From JAVJUV01 sp047314965 (GTDB lineage: Bacteria; Pseudomonadota; Alphaproteobacteria; Rhodobacterales; Rhodobacteraceae): DNA of 64,000 bases. This document shows, piece after piece, positions 34,312 through 43,065 of this stretch (the first letter of the stretch is position 1; every line of letters begins with the position of its first letter). The DNA lies in NCBI RefSeq assembly GCF_047314965.1, contig NZ_JBLBVK010000051.1, forward strand, positions 119,422 through 183,421. The letters are read 5' to 3'. The translations under genes were made by a program, and so were the position numbers. The notes beneath the pieces are model-generated. The model was not told the DNA's origin, did not search any database, and saw only the letters and a program-made list of their open reading frames with translations.

Positions 34312-35250
34312 TCACGCCGTCGGCGAATAGATGTGACCGCCAATATATTTGGCGCCGTTGTCGCATCCGAGCGTGACGACCCGGTGACCCGCGCCCAGCT
34401 CAACGGCGATATCGATCGCGGCCGCGACATTCAGCCCAGTCGAACCGCCGCCGAAGATGCCTTCTTCGCGGGCCAGCCTTCGACACATCTCGAAGGCGCG
34501 GTCCTGCGCGACGGTGCGCACCTCGCGGATGACGGAGCGGTCGAGAAACGGCGGATCGGGGAACACGGCGATGCCTTCCACCTTGTGCCCGCCCGACACG
34601 CCGGTGGTCAGCAGCGGAGACTCCGCCGGTTCGAGCGCGATGGCATCCGGGGCAAGACCGCTTTCGTGAAGGCCATCGAGCGTGCCCATCATCGCGGCCC
34701 CGGTGCCGACGGCGGCACAGAAGACGTCCAGGCCACCCTCCAGAGCCGCCGCGATTTCCCGGCCCATCGGATGGTAGCCCGCGCGGACATCCGGCGATCC
34801 GAACTGGTCGGCATAGTAATGACCCGGCTGATCGGCAATGGCGAGAGAGCGCTGCTTCATCCGCTCGGCAAGCTCGTGGGTGATGGCGCCATCCACGCTT
34901 TTCTCTATCAGAACCGTCGCGCCGAACGCTTCCATCGCCTGCTGCTTGCTATGCGAAAAGGCGTCGGAAAAGACCGCCGTGAACTTCATGCCAAGCACGC
35001 CCGAGACGAAGGCCAGCGCTGTGCCGGTGCTGCCGCCGGTGAATTCGACGATCGTGTCGCCAGCGGAAATGTCGCCCCGCTCCAGTGCGCTCATCAGGAC
35101 AGACACCGCCATCCGGTCCTTGTAGGAGCCTGTGGGGTTTCCGCCTTCGAGCTTGACCCAGACCTCTGCTGCACCATCCGGCACGAGCCGTCCAAGCCGG
35201 ACCAGTGGCGTGTTTCCGATGGCCGCCAACCCTCCGCCGAGCATGTCCAT
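34312..35250 (-). CDS. PLP-dependent cysteine synthase family enzyme
   Basis: The 312-residue fold type II PLP enzyme starts IGNTPLVRLGRL. The PLP lysine is K44 in GNPTGSYKDRMA, and the glycine-rich phosphate loop is AAVGTGAAMMGT. CysK usually has TSGNTG at the substrate loop; here it is TGGSTG (71-76), so O-acetylserine sulfhydrylase activity is uncertain. It is 74 bases upstream of ade on the same strand and may share its transcript. A dehydratase or another beta-replacement activity is possible. Confidence 0.82.
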   Translation of the reverse strand: MDMLGGGLAAIGNTPLVRLGRLVPDGAAEVWVKLEGGNPTGSYKDRMAVSVLMSALERGDISAGDTIVEFTGGSTGTALAFVSGVLGMKFTAVFSDAFSHSKQQAMEAFGATVLIEKSVDGAITHELAERMKQRSLAIADQPGHYYADQFGSPDVRAGYHPMGREIAAALEGGLDVFCAAVGTGAAMMGTLDGLHESGLAPDAIALEPAESPLLTTGVSGGHKVEGIAVFPDPPFLDRSVIREVRTVAQDRAFEMCRRLAREEGIFGGGSTGLNVAAAIDIAVELGAGHRVVTLGCDNGAKYIGGHIYSPTA

Positions 35251-35409
35251 GGCAAGTCCTCCGATATCAGCCTAGCACCGCTTGGCCCGAAACCGGGCAT
35301 GGATTCGTTCCGCACGCATTCGCGTCCTGCCGGGAGGCGCGTTGAAAATCGACGCAAAACCCGCGAAAGGCTCTTGCGTCCCGGCCACCTCATGCCAAGT
35401 CTTGGCCCC

Positions 35410-36255
35410 ATGACCCCGACACTTCTTTCCATCGGCCACGGTTTTTCCGCCCGCGCGCTGGCGCGGCTGCTGATCGCCGAAGGCTGGCATGTCATCGGCA
35501 CCACCCGTTCGAGTGAGAAGGCCATGCAGCTGGCCGCCGAGGGGGTGGAGCCAGTGATCTGGCCAGGCAATCCACTGCCACTGAACCGCGCCACACATGT
35601 GCTGAGCTCGGTGTCGCCCGACGACGGCGGCGACCCGGTTCTGGCCGAGGCGGGCGAGGCGCTGAGGGCGGCGACCCATCTTGAATGGGTAGGCTATCTT
35701 TCCACAACCGGCGTCTATGGCGACCGGGAGGGCGACTGGGTGGACGAAGGCTCGGAACTGCTGCCTTCGACACGGCGGGGACAGGCGCGTGTCGATGCCG
35801 AAGCGGCCTGGCAGGCGCTGGGCTTGCCGCTTCACATCTTCCGGCTTGCCGGAATTTACGGCCCCGGCCGCGGCCCGTTCGAAAAGGTACGCAATGGCAC
35901 CGCCCGTAGGATCATCAAGGACGGCCAGGTCTTCAGCCGCATCCACGTGGACGACATCGCACAGGTGCTGGCCGCATCCATCGAACGCCCGAACCCCGGT
36001 TCGATCTACAACCTCTGCGACGACGATCCGGCCCCGCCTCAGGATGTCATCTCGCATGCCGCGGAACTGCTGGACCTTCCTGTTCCCCCCGCCGTCGACT
36101 TCGAAGATGCAGAGCTGTCACCGATGGCGCGGTCCTTCTACGCGGAATCGAAACGCGTCAGGAATGACCGGATCAAGGAAGAACTGGGCGTAAAGCTGCT
36201 CTATCCGACGTTCCGCGAGGGTCTGGCGGCGGTTTTGGCGGCGGAACAGGGCTAG
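35410..36255 (+). CDS. NAD(P)-dependent epimerase-like (extended SDR) protein
   Basis: The 281-residue protein begins with a nucleotide-binding fold (LLSIGHGFSARALARLL, a divergent GxGxxG). It then shows YLSTTGVYGDREGDWVDE and IFRLAGIYGPGRGPFEKV, and resembles YeeZ-type SDRs. The usual YxxxK is not obvious, so catalysis is uncertain. It is divergent from the cysteine-synthase-like gene. The start is not certain: an ATG at 35392 is an alternative and neither has a strong ribosome site. Confidence 0.78.
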   Translation: MTPTLLSIGHGFSARALARLLIAEGWHVIGTTRSSEKAMQLAAEGVEPVIWPGNPLPLNRATHVLSSVSPDDGGDPVLAEAGEALRAATHLEWVGYLSTTGVYGDREGDWVDEGSELLPSTRRGQARVDAEAAWQALGLPLHIFRLAGIYGPGRGPFEKVRNGTARRIIKDGQVFSRIHVDDIAQVLAASIERPNPGSIYNLCDDDPAPPQDVISHAAELLDLPVPPAVDFEDAELSPMARSFYAESKRVRNDRIKEELGVKLLYPTFREGLAAVLAAEQG

Positions 36256-36309
36256 GCCGCTTGTTCGCGCGCCCCTTGCACCTATCTGGGCTGCAAAGGG
36301 GACAGCCAG

Positions 36310-37080
36310 ATGACATTCCGATCCCGCCTCGGGACCTTTCTTGACCGCAGCGACGTGCAGGCCGTGATCATCGGCGTGATCGTCTTCAACGCCATCATCC
36401 TCGGGCTCGAGACCTCGTCCTCGGCGATGGAGATGGCCGGACCGGCGATCATCGCGCTGGACCGGCTCTGCCTTGCGATCTTCACGGTCGAACTGCTCTT
36501 GAAGCTCTACGCACGCGGACCCTCGTTCTTCCGAAGCGGGTGGAACATCTTCGACATGGCGGTGGTCGGCATATCCTATGTGCCGGAAGGCGGCGGCCTG
36601 TCGGTGCTGCGGGCCTTGCGGATCCTTCGGGTGCTGCGCCTGTTGTCGGCAGTGCCGCGCCTGCGCCGGGTGATCGAGGGCCTGTTCAACGCCCTGCCCG
36701 GCATGGCCTCGGTCTTTGCGCTGATGGCGCTGATCTTCTACATCGCCTCGGTCATCGCGACCAAGCTGTTCGGGGCCTCGTTCCCGGACTGGTTCGGAAC
36801 GCTGGGCCTGTCGGCCTATTCACTGTTCCAGATCATGACGCTGGAAAGCTGGTCGATGGGGATCGTGCGCCCTGTGATGGAGGTCTATCCCTTCGCCTGG
36901 GCGTTCTTCGTCCCGTTCATCCTGATCACGACATTCGCGGTTGTGAACCTTGTTGTCGGTCTGATCGTGAACTCGATGCAGGACGCCCATGCCGAAGAAG
37001 AGGTCGCCGCGACCGGCGAGTACCGCGAGGAGATCCTCCGGCGGCTGGAAGCGATCGAGAAGAAACTGGACCGGTCCTAG
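36310..37080 (+). CDS. Bacterial voltage-gated sodium channel (NaChBac family)
   Basis: The 256-residue protein has six membrane helices. The S4 voltage sensor (LRALRILRVLRLL) has arginines at 101, 104, 107 and 110 in every third position. The pore loop carries the selectivity filter TLESWSM at 177-183, the same as in known marine BacNav channels. S6 ends VNLVVGLIVNSMQDA and a charged C-terminal coiled coil (EEILRRLEAIEKKL) follows, which assembles the tetramer. It should conduct sodium after depolarisation, possibly serving motility or pH control. Its stop overlaps the convergent ankyrin gene by 4 bases. Confidence 0.95.
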   Translation: MTFRSRLGTFLDRSDVQAVIIGVIVFNAIILGLETSSSAMEMAGPAIIALDRLCLAIFTVELLLKLYARGPSFFRSGWNIFDMAVVGISYVPEGGGLSVLRALRILRVLRLLSAVPRLRRVIEGLFNALPGMASVFALMALIFYIASVIATKLFGASFPDWFGTLGLSAYSLFQIMTLESWSMGIVRPVMEVYPFAWAFFVPFILITTFAVVNLVVGLIVNSMQDAHAEEEVAATGEYREEILRRLEAIEKKLDRS

Positions 37081-37745
37081 TCACGCAACATTTCAGCTAT
37101 AGCGGCGTACCCGGACATATTGGCGAGATCCAGCGGCGTGCGCCCCTGCCGGTCAGCCAGTTCGCGGTCCGCTCCGGCGTCCAGAAGCGCCTTGACCACG
37201 CGCTGGTGACGGGGGCCGCCATCGCCAAGGATGACCGCTTCTATAAGCGCCGTCCAGCCAAGGTTGTTCACATGATCCAGCGGTGCACCCGCCGCGATCA
37301 GCCGGCGTACCACCTCGTCATGCCCCAGGTGCGCGGCAGCGATTAGGGCGGTTCCATCATAGGGGCTGGTGGTCAGGCCCGGATCGTTACCCAGTTCGAT
37401 GGCCAGTGACATCAACTCGGGGTCGTCGGCGACCGCAGCTATGGTGACCGCGTCATAAGCCTGGCCCTCGAGCGCGTTCATGTCAGCACCCGCTTCGGCC
37501 AATGCCCGAAGCGCCGCGTCGTTCGATGCGAAGGCCGCCACATGAAGCGGGGTTCTGCCCCGGCCGTCCCGCGCCTCCAGGTCCGCACCCGCCGCGACCA
37601 GGCGCGCAATCTCTGCGGTGTCATCTTCATGCGCCGCGCGATGCAGGCCGGAATAGGCGGCGATTTGCGCGGCCGACGGGGCGACCTGCGCGTGGAGGGG
37701 CAGCGTCGAGAGAGCGAATGCCAGGAAAAGCGCGAGCGGTTTCAT
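37077..37745 (-). CDS. Exported ankyrin-repeat protein
   Basis: The 222-residue protein has a signal peptide (MKPLALFLAFALSTLPLHAQ) followed by about five ankyrin repeats. The clearest are GRTPLHVAAFASNDAALRALAEAGADMNA, GTALIAAAHLGHDEVVRRLIAAGAPLD and a final GRTPLDLANMSGYAAIAEML. It is likely a periplasmic protein-interaction module. It is convergent with the sodium channel gene and 75 bases downstream of dxs, so it may be read from the dxs operon. Partner unknown. Confidence 0.88.
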   Translation of the reverse strand: MKPLALFLAFALSTLPLHAQVAPSAAQIAAYSGLHRAAHEDDTAEIARLVAAGADLEARDGRGRTPLHVAAFASNDAALRALAEAGADMNALEGQAYDAVTIAAVADDPELMSLAIELGNDPGLTTSPYDGTALIAAAHLGHDEVVRRLIAAGAPLDHVNNLGWTALIEAVILGDGGPRHQRVVKALLDAGADRELADRQGRTPLDLANMSGYAAIAEMLRD

Positions 37746-37820
37746 GGCATCGATTGTTCCGGACAATGCCCCTCTGGGTCAAGCTCGGCGCGCCCGGAGA
37801 AGGGGCAGATGCCCCAAACG

Positions 37821-39746
37821 TCAAGCCCGCTTCGAGATGTCCGACACGCCGAGAACCGAAAGAACCTTGGCCTCGATATGCTCGGCGTTCATGGCCGCGA
37901 CATCGTACATATCGTGCGGGCTGGCCTGGTCGATGAAGATGTCGGGCAGAACCATCGAGCGGAACTTCAGGCCGGTGTCGAAAACGCCTTCGTCTGCCAA
38001 AAGCTGCGCGACATGAGAGCCAAACCCGCCAACCGCGCCTTCCTCGACTGTGATCAGCGCCTCATGCTCGGCGGCAAGCGACAGGATCAGCTCGCGATCC
38101 AGCGGTTTGGCAAAGCGCGCGTCGGCAATGGTTGGGTTGATCCCCCTCTGGCCAAGAGCCTCGGCGGCCTTCTCGACTTCCTGAAGACGGGTTCCGAACG
38201 ACAGGATCGCCACGCCCGAGCCTTTACGGATCATGCGGCCCTTGCCGATTTCCAGCACCTCGCCCCGTTCGGGCATCTCGACGCCCACACCCTCGCCCCG
38301 AGGATAACGGAAGGCGATCGGGCCGTCGTTGTGCGCTGTTGCCGTCGCGACCATGTGCACCAGTTCCGCCTCGTCGGCGGCGGCCATCACGACCATGCCT
38401 GGCAGGTTCGCCATGAAGGCAACGTCAAACGCGCCGGCATGGGTCGCCCCGTCCGCGCCGACCAGTCCCGCCCGGTCGATGGCGAAGCGCACCGGCAGGC
38501 GTTGGATCGCAACGTCGTGGACGACCTGATCGTAGCCGCGCTGGAGGAAGGTGGAGTAGATCGCGCAGAAGGGCTTCATGCCCCCCGCGGCAAGTCCCGC
38601 CGAAAAGGTGACGCCGTGCTGTTCCGCGATACCCACGTCGAAGCACCGGCTTGGGTACTGTTTGGCGAACAGGTCGAGCCCCGTGCCATCGGGCATCGCG
38701 GCGGTCACGGCGACGATCTTGTCGTCGCGGCTGGCCTCGTCGATCAGAGCCTTGGCGAAAACCTTGGTGTAGGAGGGCGCGTTCGACGGGGCCTTCTTCT
38801 GCTCTCCGGTAACGATATCGAACCGGGCCGTCGCATGTCCCTTGTCGTCGGCCGTTTCCGCCGGCGCATAGCCCTTGCCCTTCTTGGTGAGCACGTGGAT
38901 CAGAACCGGCCCGGTGGCGCGCGCCTTGACCGTGCGCAGGACCGGCAGAAGCTGGTCGAGGTCATGCCCGTCGATCGGTCCGATATAGCTGAACCCCAGT
39001 TCCTCGAAGAGCGTCCCGCCGACCACGGTGTGCTTCAGCAGATCCTTCGCCCGCTTGGCGCCTTCACGGAACGGCTCGGGAAGCAGGCTAACCGCACCTT
39101 TCGCAGCCGATTTCAGTTCCTGGAACGGGTCGACCGCATATAGCCGCGAAAGATAGGACGACATCGCGCCGACGGGCGGGGCGATGGACATCTCGTTGTC
39201 GTTCAGGATGACGATCAGCCGCTTGCCGAGATGTCCGGCATTGTTCATCGCTTCATATGCCATGCCAGCCGAGATGGCCCCGTCGCCGATCACCGCGATG
39301 GCGTCTCCGAGACCCGTCTCGGTCGTGCCGCCCAGGTCACGCGCGACAGCAAAACCAAGCGCGGCGCTGATCGAGGTCGAGGAATGCGCTGCGCCAAAGG
39401 GGTCATATGGGCTTTCCGACCTTTTCGTGAACCCGCTGAGACCACCTTTCTGGCGAAGGGTCCGGATGCGGTCGCGCCGTCCGGTCAGGATCTTGTGCGG
39501 ATAGCACTGGTGGGAGACGTCCCAGATCAGCTTGTCGCGCGGCGTGTCGAACACCGCGTGAAGCGCAACGGTCAGTTCGACCACGCCCAGACCCGCGCCA
39601 AGATGGCCGCCGGTCTCGCTGACGGCGCTGATCGTCTCGGCGCGCAGTTCATCGGCCAGACGCCGCAACTCGTCGTCCGAAAGACGCTTCATGTCGGCCG
39701 GGGAAACGACCCGGTCCAGCGTTGGTGTTGTCGGTCTCTCGGACAT
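37821..39746 (-). CDS. dxs: 1-deoxy-D-xylulose-5-phosphate synthase
   Basis: The 641-residue transketolase-like enzyme has the thiamine diphosphate motif GDGAISAGMAYEAMNNAG. Other hallmarks are SETGGHLGAGLGVVELTVALH at the start, IDGHDLDQLLPVL and DRAGLVGADGATHAGAFD. It condenses pyruvate with glyceraldehyde 3-phosphate in the first step of the MEP isoprenoid pathway. It lies 13 bases behind ispA, so precursor synthesis and chain elongation are co-expressed. Confidence 0.97.
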   Translation of the reverse strand: MSERPTTPTLDRVVSPADMKRLSDDELRRLADELRAETISAVSETGGHLGAGLGVVELTVALHAVFDTPRDKLIWDVSHQCYPHKILTGRRDRIRTLRQKGGLSGFTKRSESPYDPFGAAHSSTSISAALGFAVARDLGGTTETGLGDAIAVIGDGAISAGMAYEAMNNAGHLGKRLIVILNDNEMSIAPPVGAMSSYLSRLYAVDPFQELKSAAKGAVSLLPEPFREGAKRAKDLLKHTVVGGTLFEELGFSYIGPIDGHDLDQLLPVLRTVKARATGPVLIHVLTKKGKGYAPAETADDKGHATARFDIVTGEQKKAPSNAPSYTKVFAKALIDEASRDDKIVAVTAAMPDGTGLDLFAKQYPSRCFDVGIAEQHGVTFSAGLAAGGMKPFCAIYSTFLQRGYDQVVHDVAIQRLPVRFAIDRAGLVGADGATHAGAFDVAFMANLPGMVVMAAADEAELVHMVATATAHNDGPIAFRYPRGEGVGVEMPERGEVLEIGKGRMIRKGSGVAILSFGTRLQEVEKAAEALGQRGINPTIADARFAKPLDRELILSLAAEHEALITVEEGAVGGFGSHVAQLLADEGVFDTGLKFRSMVLPDIFIDQASPHDMYDVAAMNAEHIEAKVLSVLGVSDISKRA

Positions 39747-39759
39747 GCCTACTCCGGTC

Positions 39760-40632
39760 TCAGAACTCGCGCGAAACTACAAACATAGCTGCCTGACGCA
39801 AGTTGTCCGCTCGTGCATCATATAAGCAGAGCGCGTCAACGGCTTCTGCGACCAAATCCCGCGCTTTCCGACGCGCGCCATCAAGGCCCAGCAAGGATAC
39901 GAACGTCGCCTTACCGGCATCTGAATCCTTTCCGACGCGCTTGCCCGTCTTGGTCTCGTCGCCGGTGACATCCAGAATGTCATCCGCGATCTGGAAAGCA
40001 AGTCCAAGCGCCGTGGAATAGGCCCGCAAGGGCCCGGGATCGGCACCGCCAAGGACTGCGCCCGCCTCGGCCGACCACTGGATCAGCGCCCCGGTCTTGT
40101 TCGCCTGCAGTTCGGTGATCTCGTCCAACGTCAATGGACGTCCCGCCGTCTCGGCTGCGATATCCTGCGCCTGCCCTAGGACCATCCCCTGCGCACCCGA
40201 TGCCTTGGCAAGGCTGGACACAAGGTCGAGCCGGACACGCGGGTCGGGGTGCACCGCATCACGCGCCAGCAGTTCAAACGCAAAGGTCTGAAGCGCGTCG
40301 CCCACCAGAACCGCCGTCGCCTCGTCCCACTTGCGATGAACGGTCGGCTGACCGCGCCGGAGGTCGTCGTCATCCATGCAGGGCAAATCGTCATGCACCA
40401 GCGAATAGGCGTGGATGCACTCAATCGCCGCAGCGGCCAGAAGATGCCCTTCGCGCGGATCGTCGAAGAGCTGGGCAGAGGACATCACGAGGAAACCACG
40501 CAAACGTTTGCCGCCATTTGTGGCATAGCGCATGCCCTGCGCCACCGGATCGTCGCCGAAGACGCCAAGATAGCCGTCCAGCGCCGCGCCGATGCGGGCG
40601 GCGTGGGTCTTCAGATCGCTTTCGAAACTCAC
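39760..40632 (-). CDS. ispA: Polyprenyl synthase (farnesyl diphosphate synthase type)
   Basis: The 290-residue prenyltransferase has both aspartate-rich motifs: LVHDDLPCMDDDDLRRGQPTVH and FQIADDILDVTGD. It also has NGGKRLRGFLV for diphosphate binding. It joins IPP to allylic diphosphates, giving FPP or possibly GGPP. The start is GTG at 40632, overlapping the xseB stop by 4 bases; this matches the usual N-terminal length. Confidence 0.93.
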   Translation of the reverse strand: MSFESDLKTHAARIGAALDGYLGVFGDDPVAQGMRYATNGGKRLRGFLVMSSAQLFDDPREGHLLAAAAIECIHAYSLVHDDLPCMDDDDLRRGQPTVHRKWDEATAVLVGDALQTFAFELLARDAVHPDPRVRLDLVSSLAKASGAQGMVLGQAQDIAAETAGRPLTLDEITELQANKTGALIQWSAEAGAVLGGADPGPLRAYSTALGLAFQIADDILDVTGDETKTGKRVGKDSDAGKATFVSLLGLDGARRKARDLVAEAVDALCLYDARADNLRQAAMFVVSREF

Positions 40633-40871
40633 TGGATATCGACCGGGGTGGTTCCCTTCGGGTTGCCATCGCTGTCGAGCGTGATCTGGGCGACCTTCTC
40701 CTCGGCTTCGGACAGCTTTGCCTGACAATGTTCCTTCAGAGCGGCACCGCGCTCGTAGAGCTTGATCGAATCTTCCAGCGGTACGTCACCGGATTCGAGT
40801 TTTGCCACGACCGATTCCAGTTCCTTCATGGCTTCCTCGAAGCTCATGTCCTTGACTGCCTTGTCGCTCAT
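40629..40871 (-). CDS. xseB: Exodeoxyribonuclease VII small subunit
   Basis: The 80-residue protein has the XseB signature: MSFEEAMKELESVVAKLESGDVPLEDSIKLYERGAALKEHCQAKL in order. It pairs with XseA to degrade single-stranded DNA. It starts within the end of the deacetylase-like gene (ATGA) and ends within the start of ispA (GTGA), in the common xseB-ispA-dxs arrangement. Confidence 0.96.
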   Translation of the reverse strand: MSDKAVKDMSFEEAMKELESVVAKLESGDVPLEDSIKLYERGAALKEHCQAKLSEAEEKVAQITLDSDGNPKGTTPVDIQ

Positions 40872-41794
40872 GCCTCTCGCTCCATCAAAACCCGCACATG
40901 CTCGGCCGCGCTGGCGGCGAGAGCTTCAAGATCATAGCCGCCTTCCAAAGTCGAGACCACGCGCCCGCCGGCGTGGGCCTCTGCGACATCGCAGATCGCC
41001 TCGGTGATCCAGCGGAAATCCTCTTCAAGCCAGTTCAGGTTTGCGAGAGGATCGCGCGCATGGGCGTCGAAGCCGGCCGAGACGATAATGAGTTCGGGCG
41101 CGAAGTCGTCGACGGCGGGCAGGATGATGTCACCCCAGGCTCGGCGCATCTCGGTACCGCCCGTCATCGGCGCAAGCGGGGCGTTGACCACATTGTCGTG
41201 CGCCCCTGTCTCGTGCGGGCCACCCGTGCCGGGATAAAGCGGCATCTGGTGGGACGAGCAGAACAGCGTCCGTTCCTCGTTCCAGAGGAGGTCCTGCGTT
41301 CCGTTTCCGTGGTGCACGTCGAAATCCAGAACGGCGACGCGGGACAGTCCGTGGTGATCCAGCGCCCGCTTGGCCGCGATCGCGGCGTTGCCGAACAGGC
41401 AGAAACCCATGGCCGTCTCGGTCTCGGCGTGGTGACCGGGCGGACGCATAGCGACGAAGGCGTTTCGCGCCTCGCCCGCGATGACCGCATCCACGGCGGC
41501 CGCGCATCCGCCAAGCGCGCGCAGCGCCGCGTCCAGCGAACCGGGCGAGACATGGGTATCAGCATCGAGCGAGACATAACTCTGCTCGGGTATCGCCGCC
41601 TCGATTCGCTCCAGGTAGCTTTCGGGATGGCAGCGCAGCACTTCGGCACGGTCAGCAAGAGGTGCCTCGCGCCAGTCCAGACCGTCCAACTGTCGCAAAG
41701 CGGTCCAGACAGCTTCGATCCGGGCCACGCGTTCCGGATGGCCCGGAGGCGTCACATGGGAAAGCGCGGCATCATGGGAAAAGATAAGGGTCAT
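40868..41794 (-). CDS. Histone deacetylase superfamily protein
   Basis: The 308-residue protein has the class II HDAC/acetylpolyamine amidohydrolase pattern: PGHPERVARIEAVW, RPPGHHAETETAMGFCLFGN, the metal site DFDVHHGNGTQDLLW, and VSAGFDAHARDPLA. It should be a zinc-dependent deacetylase acting on acetylpolyamines, acetylated proteins or other amides. It is the first gene of the operon with xseB, ispA and dxs. The true substrate cannot be inferred. Confidence 0.9.
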   Translation of the reverse strand: MTLIFSHDAALSHVTPPGHPERVARIEAVWTALRQLDGLDWREAPLADRAEVLRCHPESYLERIEAAIPEQSYVSLDADTHVSPGSLDAALRALGGCAAAVDAVIAGEARNAFVAMRPPGHHAETETAMGFCLFGNAAIAAKRALDHHGLSRVAVLDFDVHHGNGTQDLLWNEERTLFCSSHQMPLYPGTGGPHETGAHDNVVNAPLAPMTGGTEMRRAWGDIILPAVDDFAPELIIVSAGFDAHARDPLANLNWLEEDFRWITEAICDVAEAHAGGRVVSTLEGGYDLEALAASAAEHVRVLMEREA

Positions 41795-41858
41795 GTCTTG
41801 TGTTCACAAAATCGCCGGGGCAAAGCAAGGTGTTTCAAACCAAGATCCGAGATGCCGC

Positions 41859-42473
41859 ATGACCGCAAGCGCATTCCTGGCCGCATGGTTCATTCATCTT
41901 CTGGCCGCCGCCTCACCCGGCCCCACCATTCTTCTTGCCGCCAGGGTTGGCGTTACAGACGGGATGCGCTCGGCCGCCTTCCTGTCCCTGGGCTTCGGGA
42001 TCGGCATCATGGTCTGGGCTCTGGCTGCGCTGTCGGGACTGGCTCTGCTGTTCCAGGCGGCGCCAGCACTGTTCTGGACCTTCAAGATCGCCGGCGGCCT
42101 GTTCCTGATGTGGATCGCCCTTCAGATGTGGAGACACGCTTCTGAGCCGCTGCCTGAAGCCACCGCCAGCGGCGCGGCGCGTACGCCGCTATCGGCCCTG
42201 AGGCTTGGCCTTGCGACACAGCTGTCGAACCCCAAACCCGCCCTGTTCTTCGGGGCCGTCTTCCTGGGAACCGTGCCCCCGGACGCCTCGCCCCAAGCCA
42301 TCGCGCTGCTGCTCTTTACCATGTTCATGAACGAGATCGTGTGCACCGCCGGCGTAGCCCGGATATTCTCGCTTGAACGCAGCCGCGCGATCTACGCCGG
42401 AATGAAAAGCGCCATCGACCGGGTTTTCGGGGGTATCCTTGCTCTCTTGGGCTTGAAGCTGGCACTGACCTGA
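41859..42473 (+). CDS. LysE/RhtB-family amino acid exporter
   Basis: The 204-residue protein has about six helices and the LysE start pattern: FLAAWFIHLLAAASPGPTILLAARVGVTDGMRSA. Later come TQLSNPKPALFFGAVFLG and a C-terminal GGILALLGLKLAL. The family exports amino acids or their analogues through the inner membrane. It is divergent from the deacetylase-like gene, 64 bases apart. Confidence 0.88.
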   Translation: MTASAFLAAWFIHLLAAASPGPTILLAARVGVTDGMRSAAFLSLGFGIGIMVWALAALSGLALLFQAAPALFWTFKIAGGLFLMWIALQMWRHASEPLPEATASGAARTPLSALRLGLATQLSNPKPALFFGAVFLGTVPPDASPQAIALLLFTMFMNEIVCTAGVARIFSLERSRAIYAGMKSAIDRVFGGILALLGLKLALT

Positions 42474-42555
42474 ATGCGGTTTCGGCGCCACACGCGTTTT
42501 ATGCTGCGCGCCGGCTGTCACGAAACTGTCATGGTTGGGATTTATCACGCGAGCC

Positions 42556-43065
42556 ATGACAGAGCATTCGGATCGCACTCCAATCATCTTTCGCGATGGC
42601 AAGGATTGGCCTGAGGCAGCAATTTTTCTGGTCTTCCTGATCGCCTTCCCATTCGCCATCGTTGCCCTGTGGCGTCTGGGTTCGGAGGTGGTGCCGGTCT
42701 ATTTCGCACTTCCCTTCACATTAGTCTTTCTTGTCGCGGTTCCCTTCATGGCGGGTCGGTTGAGAGCGGCACGGACACGGCAGATCTCGTTTGATCCGGC
42801 GACCGGCGTCCTGCATGTGATCGAAAGCCGGCCGGGACGGCGAGACCACACGCGCGCCGATGTGGGCGAGGTTGACCGCATCGAATTCAACACGACCGAC
42901 AACGACGGCTTCTGGTACACGGCATGTCTTGTCCTGCGCGACGGACGGTCGTTCGCTTTTGCGCAGGGCAACTGGCGTCCAGATGTATCGGAAAAATACG
43001 AGAGGTTCGCCGCGTCACTTCGCCGGGCCAATCCCAACATCCGCCTGGTCGAGACAAACAGTTAG
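42556..43065 (+). CDS. Two-helix membrane protein of unknown function
   Basis: The 169-residue protein has a short polar N-terminus and two adjacent membrane helices (AAIFLVFLIAFPFAIVALW and VYFALPFTLVFLVAVPFMA). A cytoplasmic domain of about 95 residues follows, with alternating strands (RQISFDPATGVLHVIES, VDRIEFNTTDNDGFWYTACLVLRDGRSFAFA). The plan is like bacterial PH-type proteins but I cannot name a family. Its stop overlaps the petR stop by 4 bases (TTAG). Confidence 0.78.
   Translation: MTEHSDRTPIIFRDGKDWPEAAIFLVFLIAFPFAIVALWRLGSEVVPVYFALPFTLVFLVAVPFMAGRLRAARTRQISFDPATGVLHVIESRPGRRDHTRADVGEVDRIEFNTTDNDGFWYTACLVLRDGRSFAFAQGNWRPDVSEKYERFAASLRRANPNIRLVETNS

Noticed and set aside
37542..39143. 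Open frame of 533 codons on the plus strand opposite dxs
   Set aside because: dxs on the other strand is certain from its motifs over the whole length; the plus-strand translation is low-complexity R/D/G-rich without homology that I recognise.
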